Of a DNA stretch of 64,000 nt, positions 16,442-24,688 are shown in pieces. This stretch comes from Cyanobium gracile PCC 6307 (GTDB lineage Bacteria > Cyanobacteriota > Cyanobacteriia > PCC-6307 > Cyanobiaceae): contig NC_019675.1 in NCBI RefSeq assembly GCF_000316515.1, forward strand, positions 868,001 to 932,000, written 5' to 3'. Every line of letters starts with the position of its first letter. The stretch's first letter is position 1. The translations under genes were made by a program, and so were the position numbers. The notes under the pieces are model-generated. The model was given only the letters and a program-made list of their open reading frames with translations. It was not told where the DNA came from and did not search any database.

Positions 16442-16562
16442 AATCGCGCAGGGGCGTTCAGCCGTGCCACGGGGCCCGGAGATGAATCCCTGGGCCGGAC
16501 CCTCACCGGCTCCCGGCTGCCTTCCCATACTCAAAACAGCCACACGCAAGGGAGCAGAACGG

Positions 16563-17210
16563 ATGGACCATTCCCGATCCGCCGGCGTCCGGACACGGGC
16601 GGCGGCGCGCAGGTTGGCTGCCGTCGCAGGGCTGGGTGCTCTGTACCTGGGGCTGGGGACGCCAGCGCTTGCACAGCCCCCCACCGGTGCTCCTCCCATG
16701 GGGAGCGGAATGGGTGCGGGCCGCATGGGCACCCAGTCGATGGATCAGCACTTCATCGTGATGATGATTCCCCACCATGACGGGGCGATCGCCATGGCGG
16801 ATCTGGCCTTGAGCCGGGCCAGGCGGCCGGAGATCAAGGCCCTGGCCAGCAGCATCAAGGCCAGCCAGACCCAGGAGAACGCGCAGATGCGGACCTGGTA
16901 CCGCCAGTGGTTCGGCGGGAGTGTGCCGACGTGGGGGGAAGCAATGGGCCACCGCGGCGGCATGGGAATGATGGGAATGGGGGGGACGGGAGCCGATCTC
17001 TCCTGGCTGAAGAGCGCTTCGGATTTCGATCGCGCCTTCATCGAACAGATGATTCCCCACCACCGCATGGGCGTGATGATGGCCTCAATGGCCCAGTCCA
17101 ACAGCCAGCATCCGCAGCTAAGGGTGATGCAGCAGGCGATGGTGAAGGCCCAGGGCCAGGAGATCGAGCAGATGGCCCAGTGGTACCGCAGCTGGTACGG
17201 GACCCCCTGA
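16563..17210 (+). CDS. DUF305 (CopM-like) secreted protein
   Basis: A 215-residue exported protein: basic N-terminus, hydrophobic core and cleavage region PALAQPP near residue 40. The mature part has two copies of the DUF305 motif: HFIVMMIPHHDGAIAMADLAL and FIEQMIPHHRMGVMMASMA, both rich in Met and His pairs suited to Cu(I)/Cu(II). CopM of Synechocystis, a periplasmic copper-binding protein, belongs to this family. A Met/Gly-rich linker (GMGMMGMGGTG) separates the halves. The ATG at 16563 has a good ribosome binding site (GGAG). It follows merR in the same direction, so it is probably part of metal defence, although no MerR-type dyad was found directly upstream of it. Confidence 0.88.
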   Translation: MDHSRSAGVRTRAAARRLAAVAGLGALYLGLGTPALAQPPTGAPPMGSGMGAGRMGTQSMDQHFIVMMIPHHDGAIAMADLALSRARRPEIKALASSIKASQTQENAQMRTWYRQWFGGSVPTWGEAMGHRGGMGMMGMGGTGADLSWLKSASDFDRAFIEQMIPHHRMGVMMASMAQSNSQHPQLRVMQQAMVKAQGQEIEQMAQWYRSWYGTP

Positions 17211-17331
17211 GGGGCGACGCCGACCCACCCCACTCAGTCGTGACGAACCTGACGCTGCCCGTGCCGCTGGCCCCAGGCACAGAGCGACTGAATCACGGGG
17301 ATCAAGGTGCGGTCGTCGTCGCTGAAGTGGG

Positions 17332-17862
17332 GTGCGAGCCCAGGCCCTGTTCGCCAGCGTGCTCGAGCCGTTCGGCCGCCTCGACATCGTCGTCAACAAC
17401 GCCGGGGTCTCGGTGTTCACACCCACCACCGACATCGACGAAGCGGACGACGACCGGGTGATCGACACCAATGGCCGCGGCACCTTCTTTACCCTCCAGG
17501 AGACGACCCGCCACGGGGCCGACGGGGGCCGGATCATCAACCTGGCCAGCGGCGTCACCCGCCAGGCCCTGCCGGCAGCACGGATCTACGCCGCCAGCAA
17601 GGCGGCGGTGGAGCCGTTCGGCATGGCTCTGGTCAAGGAACTCGGACCCCCCGGCATCTCCGGCAACCCGATCGGCCCCGGGGGCACCGACACCGACGGA
17701 CTGATCATGCCGGCTGAGGCCCTGGCCCATCGCATCGCCTCCACGCCCCTGGGCCCCCTCGGCCAGCCTGGCGATCTGGCGGGTGTGGTGGCCTTCCTCG
17801 CCTCCGATGACGCCCGCTGGGTGAACGGCCAGACCCTCCAGGTGAACGGCGGCATCCTCTGA
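17332..17862 (+). pseudogene. Remnant of a short-chain dehydrogenase (SDR)
   Basis: The C-terminal two thirds of an SDR enzyme is readable: FGRLDIVVNNAG, IINLAS, the catalytic YAASKAA (Tyr and Lys) and the final helices ending VNGQTLQVNGGIL. The N-terminal nucleotide-binding TGxxxGxG motif is missing. An in-frame TGA lies at 17323-17325, and a fragment like the second SDR strand (GAVVVAEVG) is readable in another frame just upstream, at about 17305-17330, so roughly 60 residues have been lost and shifted. Without the cofactor-binding start it should be inactive. It lies between DUF305 and monooxygenase-like genes and may have belonged to an earlier operon. Confidence 0.75.
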
Positions 17863-17897
17863 TCCATTCCTGTGAACCTTCCCCCTGCGGCCCCTCG

Positions 17898-18362
17898 ATG
17901 AGCGAATCCCCCGCCAGCTTCAGCAATGGCTTTCCCGTCAACACGATCCGTGTCGGCGACGGGGTCGTGCTGATCAATGTCTGTCCCCTGGATCCGGATC
18001 GGGATGAGGCCTTCGTGGCCACCCAGGTGGGTGAATACAAGCGCCTTCAGGGCGTTTTTCCAGGCAGTCTCAGCGCCAATCTGCACCTCAGCCTCGATCG
18101 CACCCGGGCCCTCAATGAGGCCCACTTCAGTCCCTTGGAGACCGATCTGGCGATGCGAGACAGCCCTGCCTTCGCCGAGCACCTCGAGCAGCTCAAGGGA
18201 TGGGTACTGAAGGCTGAGCCCCAGCTGTACACCGTGGCCTACACCCAGAACGCCCCACAACCCTTCTCTGAGGCCCCCCTGGCGCCGCTGGGGGATCCGG
18301 CCCAGGCGCCGCGGCTCGGCCCGGTGCCTCTCACCTGGCCGCGGTGCCGCCGGAACCCTTGA
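17898..18362 (+). CDS. Antibiotic biosynthesis monooxygenase-like (ABM) protein
   Basis: A 154-residue protein. Residues about 18-115 follow the ABM dimeric alpha/beta-barrel pattern: a strand with VVLINVCPLDPDRDEAFV, a helix, then FPGSLSANLHLSLDRTRALNEAHF, and SPAFAEHLEQLKGW. These domains bind small aromatic or haem-like molecules, sometimes as oxygenases, often as unknown detoxification proteins. The C-terminal 40 residues are proline-rich and not conserved in style. Its stop codon overlaps the MerR-type promoter of the next gene by 4 bp. Specific function cannot be inferred. Confidence 0.7.
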   Translation: MSESPASFSNGFPVNTIRVGDGVVLINVCPLDPDRDEAFVATQVGEYKRLQGVFPGSLSANLHLSLDRTRALNEAHFSPLETDLAMRDSPAFAEHLEQLKGWVLKAEPQLYTVAYTQNAPQPFSEAPLAPLGDPAQAPRLGPVPLTWPRCRRNP

Positions 18363-18390
18363 CTCTCCAGCCAAGTGGAGACCATACGGT
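18359..18390 (+). promoter_or_regulatory. MerR-type promoter/operator of the DUF305 gene
   Basis: A -35 box TTGACT (18359-18364) and a -10 box TACGGT (18385-18390) are separated by exactly 20 bp. The spacer carries the dyad CTCCA-GCCAAG-TGGAG. The element matches the one before the copper ATPase at 28 of 32 positions. The DUF305 ATG is at 18412, giving a leader of about 14 bases. The extended spacing is a hallmark of promoters untwisted by MerR family activators. Confidence 0.75.
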
Positions 18391-18411
18391 GAGAGTTGAT
18401 CTTGAGCCTCC

Positions 18412-19125
18412 ATGCGCCGCAGCCGCTTCTCCCTCGCCCTGTTCGGCGCCCTTTGCGCTCTGGGCCTGACGCTCCCAGCCCTGGCGCAGGACCACAGCGG
18501 CATGCCCCACGACCACCACAAGCACCATCACGCCGCCCCGGCCGGCACGTCTCCAGCCCACGCCGGCCATGCCCATGATGTGGGCCCCGCCGGCTCCACC
18601 TACGACCTGCGCTTCATCGACGGGATGGTGCAGCACCACACCGGTGCCCTGCGCATGAGCGAGTTCGTCTTCGGCATCGGGGCGCCCGGTGTGGGGGCCC
18701 TGGGCAAGACGATCTGGCGTGACCAGGCCAACGAAATCCGGGCCATGGGGCTGTGGCGCAAGGCCTGGTACCCCAAGGCGCCCGTGTATCCGGTGGCCCT
18801 GTCCAATGGCGGCGATCCCAACAGCCTGGCCGGCCTCACCCGGATGAGCCAGGCCCAGATCGACGGGATGCGCATGATGGGCGATCCCCCCAGCCCGGAC
18901 AATCGCGTCGTCTGGTTCCTGGAGGGGATGCTCCATCACCACGGCGGGGCGCTGATCATGGCCCACGACGCCCTGGCCAAGAGCACCAACCCCACGATCC
19001 GGCGCTTCGCCCGCCAGGTGATCGTGGCCCAGCGCGCCGAGATCATCGAACTGCGGCGGATGCTGGCGGTCGATGGCCTGCGCAAGCCGGAGTACGGCCG
19101 CTACGACGCCCTTTTCGCGCTCTGA
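18412..19125 (+). CDS. DUF305 (CopM-like) secreted protein, MerR-controlled
   Basis: A 237-residue exported protein with a signal peptide ending TLPALAQ. A His-rich metal-binding stretch follows (HDHHKHHH), then DUF305-type helices: FIDGMVQHHTGALRMSEFV in the first half and FLEGMLHHHGGALIMAHDAL in the second. Paired His and nearby Met residues fit periplasmic copper binding, as in Synechocystis CopM. It has its own MerR-type promoter at 18359-18390. It is the second DUF305 protein in 2 kb; the two differ in the linker and in the His-rich N-terminal region, which is present only here. Converges with the di-haem gene, 13 bp apart. Confidence 0.9.
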   Translation: MRRSRFSLALFGALCALGLTLPALAQDHSGMPHDHHKHHHAAPAGTSPAHAGHAHDVGPAGSTYDLRFIDGMVQHHTGALRMSEFVFGIGAPGVGALGKTIWRDQANEIRAMGLWRKAWYPKAPVYPVALSNGGDPNSLAGLTRMSQAQIDGMRMMGDPPSPDNRVVWFLEGMLHHHGGALIMAHDALAKSTNPTIRRFARQVIVAQRAEIIELRRMLAVDGLRKPEYGRYDALFAL

Positions 19126-19138
19126 GGCTGGCGGAGCC

Positions 19139-20416
19139 TCAGAGCTGCTGCAGCCAGCCCAGCAAGCGGCGCCGCTGTTCCGGGGCCAGGGCCGTGAAGC
19201 GCTCCCGGGCGGCGGCGGCCTCCCCCCCATGCCAGAGGATCGCCTCCTCAATGGTGCGGGCCCTGCCGTCGTGGAGGAACCCCACCGACCCATTCACCCG
19301 CTGGGCCAGGCCCAGGCCCCACAGGGGGGCCGTGCGCCATTCCCGCCCCGGTGCCCCCTTCTCGGCCACCCCGTCGTCGAGGCCGGCGCCCATGTCGTGC
19401 AGCAGCAGATCGGTGTAGGGCCAGATCGGCTGGCCGTTGATCGCCCCGGCCACCGCCCCGGGGGAACGGCCGGTGGTCAGCCGGGGAACATGGCAACGGG
19501 CGCACTGCAGCGTCCCGAACACTTCCCGGCCCTGTCGCACCACCGGGCTAGTGGCCGGCAGGGCGGTGCGCGGGGCGCCCAGCGTCTGGCTGTAATAGGT
19601 CACCAGCTCCAGCTCGCGGGTGCCGATGTCCCCCGGGCTGGTCAGGCCCATGTCGTTGAGGAAGGCGGCAGCGGTCTGGTCGCGCACCGTGGCGGCGCCC
19701 GCTTTCCAGCCGAAACGCCCCAGCCGCGGCGTCCCCTTCCCCTCCTCCAGCCAGTGGGGCCGGCCCGAGATGCCGTCACCGTCGCGGTCGTCGGGATCGG
19801 CGTGCGCCAGGATCGCCTCCTCCGGTACCGCCTCCAGCAGGCCCAGGCCGATCAGGGGCGGCGCCACCCGCAGGGAGCGGGCCACCGAACGCTCGGACAG
19901 GTCGAGGGACGCGTCACCCTCCAGCCGGACCTCCGGCCGGCGCCGGCCATCCCGCTCCAGCCAGGCCACCGTCACGGCCGCATCCGGCCGGGCGCCGAAA
20001 ACGGCGCGGTCCCGCACCTGGTGGCCGAGGCCCGGCACCGGCTGCCCGTTCCGCAGTGCCACCCGCACCAGGGATTCCCCCATCAGCGGCCGGCCCCGGC
20101 CGTTGCGCACGTGGCAGGCGATGCAGGAGGCGGCATTGAAGCGTGGCCCCAGACCCGCCCCGGGGGCACCCTCCAGGGGCACGTGGGTGCGATCGAACAA
20201 CACATCGGCCACCTGGTGGCGCTCCAGTTCCGCGGGGGTGAGGCCGGCGGCCGGTTGCTCGAAGGCAGCCGAGGTGCGGTTGGCCACCGTCATCGCTCCG
20301 GCGGCCTGCTGGGGATCGGCGGCCCCCCAGGCCTGCCGCATGCCGAGCCCGAGCACCACGGCCAGGGCCAGCCCGGCCAGCAGGACGCGCCGCAGAACGC
20401 GGGAGGGACGGGCCAT
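19139..20416 (-). CDS. Di-haem oxidoreductase-like protein (DUF1111)
   Basis: A 425-residue exported protein with an N-terminal signal sequence. Two c-type haem motifs are visible: CIACHVRNGRGRP at about residue 103 and CARCHVPRL at about 315. The overall pattern matches the thiol-oxidoreductase-like or di-haem peroxidase-related DUF1111 family. Such proteins are commonly paired with imelysin in iron-related operons, and may oxidise iron or another substrate in the periplasm. Its start overlaps the imelysin stop by one base, so the two are co-translated. A Fur box about 200 bp upstream of the pair implies expression when iron is low. Confidence 0.85.
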   Translation of the reverse strand: MARPSRVLRRVLLAGLALAVVLGLGMRQAWGAADPQQAAGAMTVANRTSAAFEQPAAGLTPAELERHQVADVLFDRTHVPLEGAPGAGLGPRFNAASCIACHVRNGRGRPLMGESLVRVALRNGQPVPGLGHQVRDRAVFGARPDAAVTVAWLERDGRRRPEVRLEGDASLDLSERSVARSLRVAPPLIGLGLLEAVPEEAILAHADPDDRDGDGISGRPHWLEEGKGTPRLGRFGWKAGAATVRDQTAAAFLNDMGLTSPGDIGTRELELVTYYSQTLGAPRTALPATSPVVRQGREVFGTLQCARCHVPRLTTGRSPGAVAGAINGQPIWPYTDLLLHDMGAGLDDGVAEKGAPGREWRTAPLWGLGLAQRVNGSVGFLHDGRARTIEEAILWHGGEAAAARERFTALAPEQRRRLLGWLQQL

Positions 20417-21441
20417 CAGGACAGCAGCGGCACCGAGCGCTCCACCAGCTTCGCCGTGCTGTGCAGCTGGCTGATCAGCGCCTCCATCGCCTGGCGGGCG
20501 GTGGGATCGGAGAGGGCGCCATTGAGGGGGTCGGGCAACCCCTTGGCCATCGCCACCGCCGCGGCGCTCTCGCGGTCGATCTGGCGGGCCAGGTCGGGGT
20601 CGCGGCTGCCGATCAGCTCGACCAGACCGGTGGCCATCAGCACCCGGCGGGCCCCTTCCACATTGGCCACCAGATCCGCCTGGGTGTTGCCGCTGTCGGC
20701 ACTCTCGAGGGTGCGGGGATCGCGGGTTTTCAACGGTTGGCCGAGTTTCTCGTCGCCCCCTTCCTGCAGCAGACCGATGACCCCCTGCAGCATCTCCTGC
20801 ACGGCGGCGCCGGCTTCCCCTGGGCGGCTGAACCGGGCGCCGAAGCCCTCAGGACCCGACCAGCTGGCCAGCAACCCGGCCGCCTGACGGTGCAGATCAT
20901 CGGCCGCGAGGCGCAGGTAGGCCCGTTCACCCGGGGTGAGCTGGGCCGCGGTGGGCGGAGAGCCGGTGCGACCGCCATAGAGCACCCACTCGATGCCGTG
21001 GAACCCCTTGGCGGTCTCGCTGAGGGCGGCGAAGGTGTCGGAGCCGAAGCGTTGGCGGCCCAGCGCGGTGGCCAGGTCCTTGCCGTTGACGGGCCAGTCG
21101 TCCATGGCCCCGTCGAAGCCGTTGGTCTCGGCAGGGTCGAAGGCCCAGCTTTCACTGGTCTCCCAGGTCCGCCGCGCCGCCAGCCAGGCCTGACGGGTGG
21201 CCGCGAGCTGCGCGTCGGATGGGTTCTCGCTGAGGCGCTGGATCGCCTCCTGCAGGGCCGCCGTCTGCGCCACCAGCTGGGTGTAGTTCGGCAGGACCAC
21301 CCTCTCCACGAAGGACTGGGCCACGGCGCGCTCCGTCGGCGCCGCCGTACCGGGGCGCGGGCCACAGGCGGAGAGGGCCAGGCCCAGGCAGAGCGGCAGG
21401 CCCAGGGCCAGGGCTGGGCGCCAGCGGCAGGTCGGTGCCAT
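20416..21441 (-). CDS. Imelysin family lipoprotein (iron-regulated)
   Basis: A 341-residue protein with a lipoprotein signal peptide (lipobox-like LALSACGP, Cys near 25). The imelysin signature GxHxxE is present as GFHGIEWVLYG at about residue 150, with a helical bundle on either side. Imelysin-like proteins lie in iron or haem uptake operons and are thought to bind iron at the outer surface of the cell. It is the first gene of a two-gene operon with the di-haem protein, and is divergent from the SLH porin across a Fur box. It probably supplies or senses iron in the periplasm. Confidence 0.9.
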   Translation of the reverse strand: MAPTCRWRPALALGLPLCLGLALSACGPRPGTAAPTERAVAQSFVERVVLPNYTQLVAQTAALQEAIQRLSENPSDAQLAATRQAWLAARRTWETSESWAFDPAETNGFDGAMDDWPVNGKDLATALGRQRFGSDTFAALSETAKGFHGIEWVLYGGRTGSPPTAAQLTPGERAYLRLAADDLHRQAAGLLASWSGPEGFGARFSRPGEAGAAVQEMLQGVIGLLQEGGDEKLGQPLKTRDPRTLESADSGNTQADLVANVEGARRVLMATGLVELIGSRDPDLARQIDRESAAAVAMAKGLPDPLNGALSDPTARQAMEALISQLHSTAKLVERSVPLLS

Positions 21442-21781
21442 GGGCAGGAAGGGAGGCTGCTGTCACTGTCCCCTCGGCGCGCCGCAGAACCTGACGCCAG
21501 GGGACCCTGGCGCGTGCCCGTTGGCACCGCCCCCTGTTCCTTTGGTGGTGGCCTTCCCCAGCAGCGCCTGAACAGGATGGGGCGGATGGCGACGGCGCCC
21601 CCTGCCGGCGGGAGAACCGGTCCAGGGCAAGGGAGCTATTGCTGATAACTATTATCGTTCTCAGGCATCTCCTGTTCAAGCGCACCTCTGCTGGAGGGTC
21701 CCTTCCCGCTCTCCAGCCCGCGTTCCGGTGCCGGCCCGATCGGTGCCCCCTTCCCTTTCCCTCGGCAACGCTTCGACCTCC
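21442..21781. other. Divergent control region, imelysin operon / SLH porin
   Basis: A 340-bp region between two start codons with no credible ORF. It contains the Fur box at 21644-21662. Both transcripts must start here. The position of the box, 203 bp from the imelysin ATG and 120 bp from the porin ATG, would let one site control both genes or, more probably, mainly the porin. No second clear Fur site was found. Confidence 0.5.
21644..21662 (-). promoter_or_regulatory. Fur box between imelysin operon and porin
   Basis: The minus strand reads GAGAACGATAATAGTTATC, which matches 15 of 19 positions of the Fur consensus GATAATGATAATCATTATC, including the central GATAAT and the right TTATC. The match to an iron-responsive operator between an imelysin operon and an iron-type porin is consistent in function. 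Fur would repress when iron is sufficient. Confidence 0.7.
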
Positions 21782-23380
21782 ATGGGCCTTCCCCTGCGTC
21801 ACCTGATTCCCGCCGCCACCGCCGGTCTGCTGGCCCCCCTGGCCCCGCTCGCGGCCAGCGCCGGCGAGCTGAACCTGGACGCCGTCAACCGCTACGCCAG
21901 GTCCGCGGCGGGGCAGGGCCAGGAGCAGGTCACCAGCATCAACCAGTTCTCCGACGTCAAGCCCACCGACTGGGCCTTCCAGGCCCTCGCGAACCTGATC
22001 GAGCGCTACGGCTGCGTCGCCGGTTACCCGAACGGCACCTACAAGGGCGGCCAGGCCATGACCCGCTACGAAGCGGCGGCCCTGCTGAACGCTTGCCTCG
22101 ACCGGATCACCGAGGTGACCGACGAGCTGAAGCGCCTGATGGCCGAGTTCGAGAAGGAACTCGCCGTGCTGCGCGGCCGGGTGGATGGCCTGGAGGCCAA
22201 GGTGGGCGACCTGGAGGCCACCCAGTTCTCCACCACCACCAAGCTGAGCGGCCAGGCCACCTTCGTGATCGGTGCCAATGCGTTCTCGGGCAGTGACACC
22301 CTCAACGTCGATGCCGCCCGGGCCGCCGTGGGGGCCACCACCTTCAGCTACGACATCCAGCTGAGCTTCGACACCAGCTTCACGGGCAAGGACTTGCTGC
22401 GCACGATCCTGCGGGCCGGCAACTTCGCCGATTCCGCCTTCGGCGGCGCCGGTCCCACCGGTGGGCTCTCCACCCTGGAGGCGGCCTTCCAGGAAGACTG
22501 CGGTGGCCCCGCCGACTGCGGCGATGTGGTGGCGATCGACAAGATCTTCTACCAGTTCCCGATCGGCAGTCAGTTCACCGCCAGCGTCGGTGGCCGGGTG
22601 GGCCAGGAGGACATGCTCGCCCTCTGGCCGAGCGCCTATCCCTCCGACACCATCCTCAACCTGTTCACCCTCAACGGCGCCCCGGCGGCCTACAACAAGA
22701 ACCTCGGCCCGGGGGCCGGCGTCTGGTGGCAGCAGGGCGGCTTCAGCATCAGCGCCAATTACGTGGCCGCCAACGGCGATGGGGGCGATCCCAACATCGG
22801 CGGCATCGGCACCGTGGCTTCGGCCGGCACCGGCACAGTGCAGATCGGCTACGCCAAGGACCAGTGGGGCCTGGCGGCGATCTACTCCCGCATCCAATCG
22901 GGCGTCGGTGTGCCCGGCACCACCCCCTTCACGGGCCTCACCTTCGAGGCCAACCCCAACAGCCGCACCGATGCCTTCGGCCTCAGCGGCTACTGGCAGC
23001 CAGCCCAGTCCGGCTGGATTCCCTCCATCAGTGTGGGGTGGGGCATCAACGGCACCAGCGTCGACACCGCCCAGGCTCCCGGGGCCCTGCGCACCAGCCA
23101 GTCGTGGATGGTGGGCCTGCAGTGGGACGACGCCTTCCTCAAGGGCAACGCCCTGGGCATGGCGGTGGGTCAGCCCGTCTTCGCCACGGCCCTGACAGGC
23201 GACCAGACGCCCCAGGACGGCAATTTCGCCTGGGAGTGGTGGTACAAGCTGCAGGTCACCGACACCATCAGCGTCACCCCGGCCCTCTTCTACCTGAGCC
23301 GGCCGCTGGGGCAGGACACCACCCCCGGCACCACCTTCCGGCAGCTGGGCGGCCTGGTGAAGACCACCTTCCGCTTCTGA
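21782..23380 (+). CDS. SLH-domain iron uptake porin (OprB-like)
   Basis: A 532-residue outer-membrane protein. After the signal peptide comes an SLH domain of about 50 residues (INQFSDVKPTDWAFQAL, then GCVAGYPNGTYKGG, then MTRYEAA), a coiled-coil linker (about 110-150), and a beta-barrel of the OprB type ending in a C-terminal aromatic residue (KTTFRF). In cyanobacteria such porins anchor to the peptidoglycan-bound polysaccharide by the SLH domain, and several carry inorganic iron across the outer membrane. The start at 21782 gives the signal peptide directly; an upstream GTG at 21728 in frame would add 18 residues. A short GGTCC-GCC-GGACC hairpin follows the stop (23385-23397) but lacks a T run. 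The Fur box upstream supports iron regulation. Confidence 0.9.
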   Translation: MGLPLRHLIPAATAGLLAPLAPLAASAGELNLDAVNRYARSAAGQGQEQVTSINQFSDVKPTDWAFQALANLIERYGCVAGYPNGTYKGGQAMTRYEAAALLNACLDRITEVTDELKRLMAEFEKELAVLRGRVDGLEAKVGDLEATQFSTTTKLSGQATFVIGANAFSGSDTLNVDAARAAVGATTFSYDIQLSFDTSFTGKDLLRTILRAGNFADSAFGGAGPTGGLSTLEAAFQEDCGGPADCGDVVAIDKIFYQFPIGSQFTASVGGRVGQEDMLALWPSAYPSDTILNLFTLNGAPAAYNKNLGPGAGVWWQQGGFSISANYVAANGDGGDPNIGGIGTVASAGTGTVQIGYAKDQWGLAAIYSRIQSGVGVPGTTPFTGLTFEANPNSRTDAFGLSGYWQPAQSGWIPSISVGWGINGTSVDTAQAPGALRTSQSWMVGLQWDDAFLKGNALGMAVGQPVFATALTGDQTPQDGNFAWEWWYKLQVTDTISVTPALFYLSRPLGQDTTPGTTFRQLGGLVKTTFRF

Positions 23381-23482
23381 AAAGGGTCCGCCGGACCAGG
23401 AGCCCCAGAACTACCCCCAGATGGGGATAGGTACAAACACAGGGTCTTCGTATCTTGAATTCAAGACACGAGGGACTTCGCC

Positions 23483-23653
23483 ATGGTCAACGCGCCAGAG
23501 ACCAGACCCGAAGAGACGGTGCGCCAGAAGAACTGTCTCGGCCGCACCTGCATGAAGTGGAGCGCGAACGGCGAGCTCACCGATCTCGATCTGCAGCTGA
23601 TCCTGATGCGGCTGATCGCGGTCGACGACCAGGCCGCCGGCCTCCTCGACTGA
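23483..23653 (+). CDS. Small protein (56 aa), unknown
   Basis: An ORF of 56 codons between the porin and the LuxR-type regulator. It starts with ATG behind a good ribosome binding site (GAGGGA about 7 bases upstream), and its composition is protein-like rather than random: an acidic N-terminus (ETRPEETV), a KNCLGRTCMKW segment with two Cys five residues apart, and a hydrophobic/acidic helix LQLILMRLIAVDDQ. The two Cys could bind metal or form a disulphide. No known family was recognised. It ends 38 bp before the first possible start of the regulator and may be co-transcribed with it. Confidence 0.55.
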   Translation: MVNAPETRPEETVRQKNCLGRTCMKWSANGELTDLDLQLILMRLIAVDDQAAGLLD

Positions 23654-23739
23654 GCGGCCGGAGCGGCCACGGCCCGGTCCCGTGGGGTCGGATGATGACG
23701 GTGGAAAGGATGGCCCGCAGGGCTGCAGGGGTGGTCGCG

Positions 23740-24429
23740 ATGGATCTCACACCATTCCTGGAGAACCTGGAAGGCAACACCTTCGACGCGATGCTGCTGT
23801 CGGTGGCAGTGAAGGGGAAGGTGGCCATCGCCATGAAGGGCCGCTTCCTGCTGCGGGCCATCTGCGAGAGCATCAGCGACCGCCGTTTGATCGGCTGCGC
23901 CATCACCGATGAGGCCAGCTGTCTCGCCTATCTGCGCCGGGAGCCCTACGAACTGTTGATCTGCACCGATCACCTGGAGGGCGGCAACGGCTTCGAGCTG
24001 ACCCGCAAGGCCAAGGAGCTGATGCCCGGCCTCAAGGCGGTGATGCTCGCCCTCGGGGATGTGATTCCCGCCGAATACGAGCACGCCCCCTGGCTGGAGG
24101 CCGTTGTGGCGGAGGCCGACATCGTCGACGACCAGCGCCCCCTGCAGGCCGCCGTGATCGCCGTGATGGGGCACCACTCCTACCGCAGCCCCTCGCTGCG
24201 CTCGGGCAAGCTCCCCTACCTGAGCTGTCCGCGGCTGACACCGCGGGAGTATGAGGTGCTGGACCTGCTGGCCAGCGGCCTCAGCGACCGGGAGATCGCC
24301 CAGAAGCTGGTGGTGAGCGACGAGACCGCCCGCACCTACACCAAGCGTCTGCTGCAGACCCTGAGCGTCAACAACCGCATGCAGGCGGTGCTCAAGGGGG
24401 TCCGCTGCGGGATGGTGCAGCTAGGGTGA
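23740..24429 (+). CDS. LuxR/NarL-type transcriptional regulator with receiver-like domain
   Basis: A protein of 229 residues if started at the ATG at 23740; in-frame ATGs at 23692, 23695 and 23710 would add up to 16 residues. The N-terminal part (about 1-135) has a receiver-like alpha/beta fold with YELLICTDHLEGGNGFEL, in which the Asp of ICTDHLEGG sits where a phosphorylatable residue would be expected; the start of the receiver is unusual. The C-terminal helix-turn-helix is typical of LuxR: LTPREYEVLDLLASGLSDREIAQKL. It should bind DNA and respond to a signal, probably stress. It lies between the small 56-aa gene and the toxin-antitoxin pair. The target genes are not predictable. Confidence 0.82.
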   Translation: MDLTPFLENLEGNTFDAMLLSVAVKGKVAIAMKGRFLLRAICESISDRRLIGCAITDEASCLAYLRREPYELLICTDHLEGGNGFELTRKAKELMPGLKAVMLALGDVIPAEYEHAPWLEAVVAEADIVDDQRPLQAAVIAVMGHHSYRSPSLRSGKLPYLSCPRLTPREYEVLDLLASGLSDREIAQKLVVSDETARTYTKRLLQTLSVNNRMQAVLKGVRCGMVQLG

Positions 24430-24451
24430 ATATAACAATTCACAAAACTAC

Positions 24452-24688
24452 ATGGCCACCTCCGTCCGCCTGGACCCGGCAACAGAGGCGCGGCTGGATC
24501 GGCTGGCCTCCGAAACAGGGCGGACCAAGGCCTTCTATCTGCGGGAGCTGATTGAGCAGGGCCTGGACGACCTGGAGGATGCCTACTTCGGCGCCGCCAC
24601 CGTGGAACGGATGCGCCTGGGACAGGAAAGGACCTACTGCCTCGATGAGGTGGTGAAAGAACTTGGCCTGGACACTCCGGATCTCTGA
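24452..24688 (+). CDS. Ribbon-helix-helix antitoxin (RelB/CopG type)
   Basis: A 78-residue protein. The N-terminal strand TSVRLDPATEARLDRL and following two helices (TKAFYLRELIEQGL) form a ribbon-helix-helix DNA-binding domain. The C-terminal part is acidic and should wrap the toxin. It is the first gene of a two-gene unit with a RelE-like gene that overlaps its end by 26 bp. Antitoxins of this type neutralise the toxin and repress their own promoter. The short AT-rich stretch before it (24430-24451) may carry the promoter. Confidence 0.85.
   Translation: MATSVRLDPATEARLDRLASETGRTKAFYLRELIEQGLDDLEDAYFGAATVERMRLGQERTYCLDEVVKELGLDTPDL

Noticed and set aside
23385..23397. GGTCC-GCC-GGACC hairpin after the SLH porin as a terminator
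   Set aside because: The stem is only five base pairs and no T-run follows.
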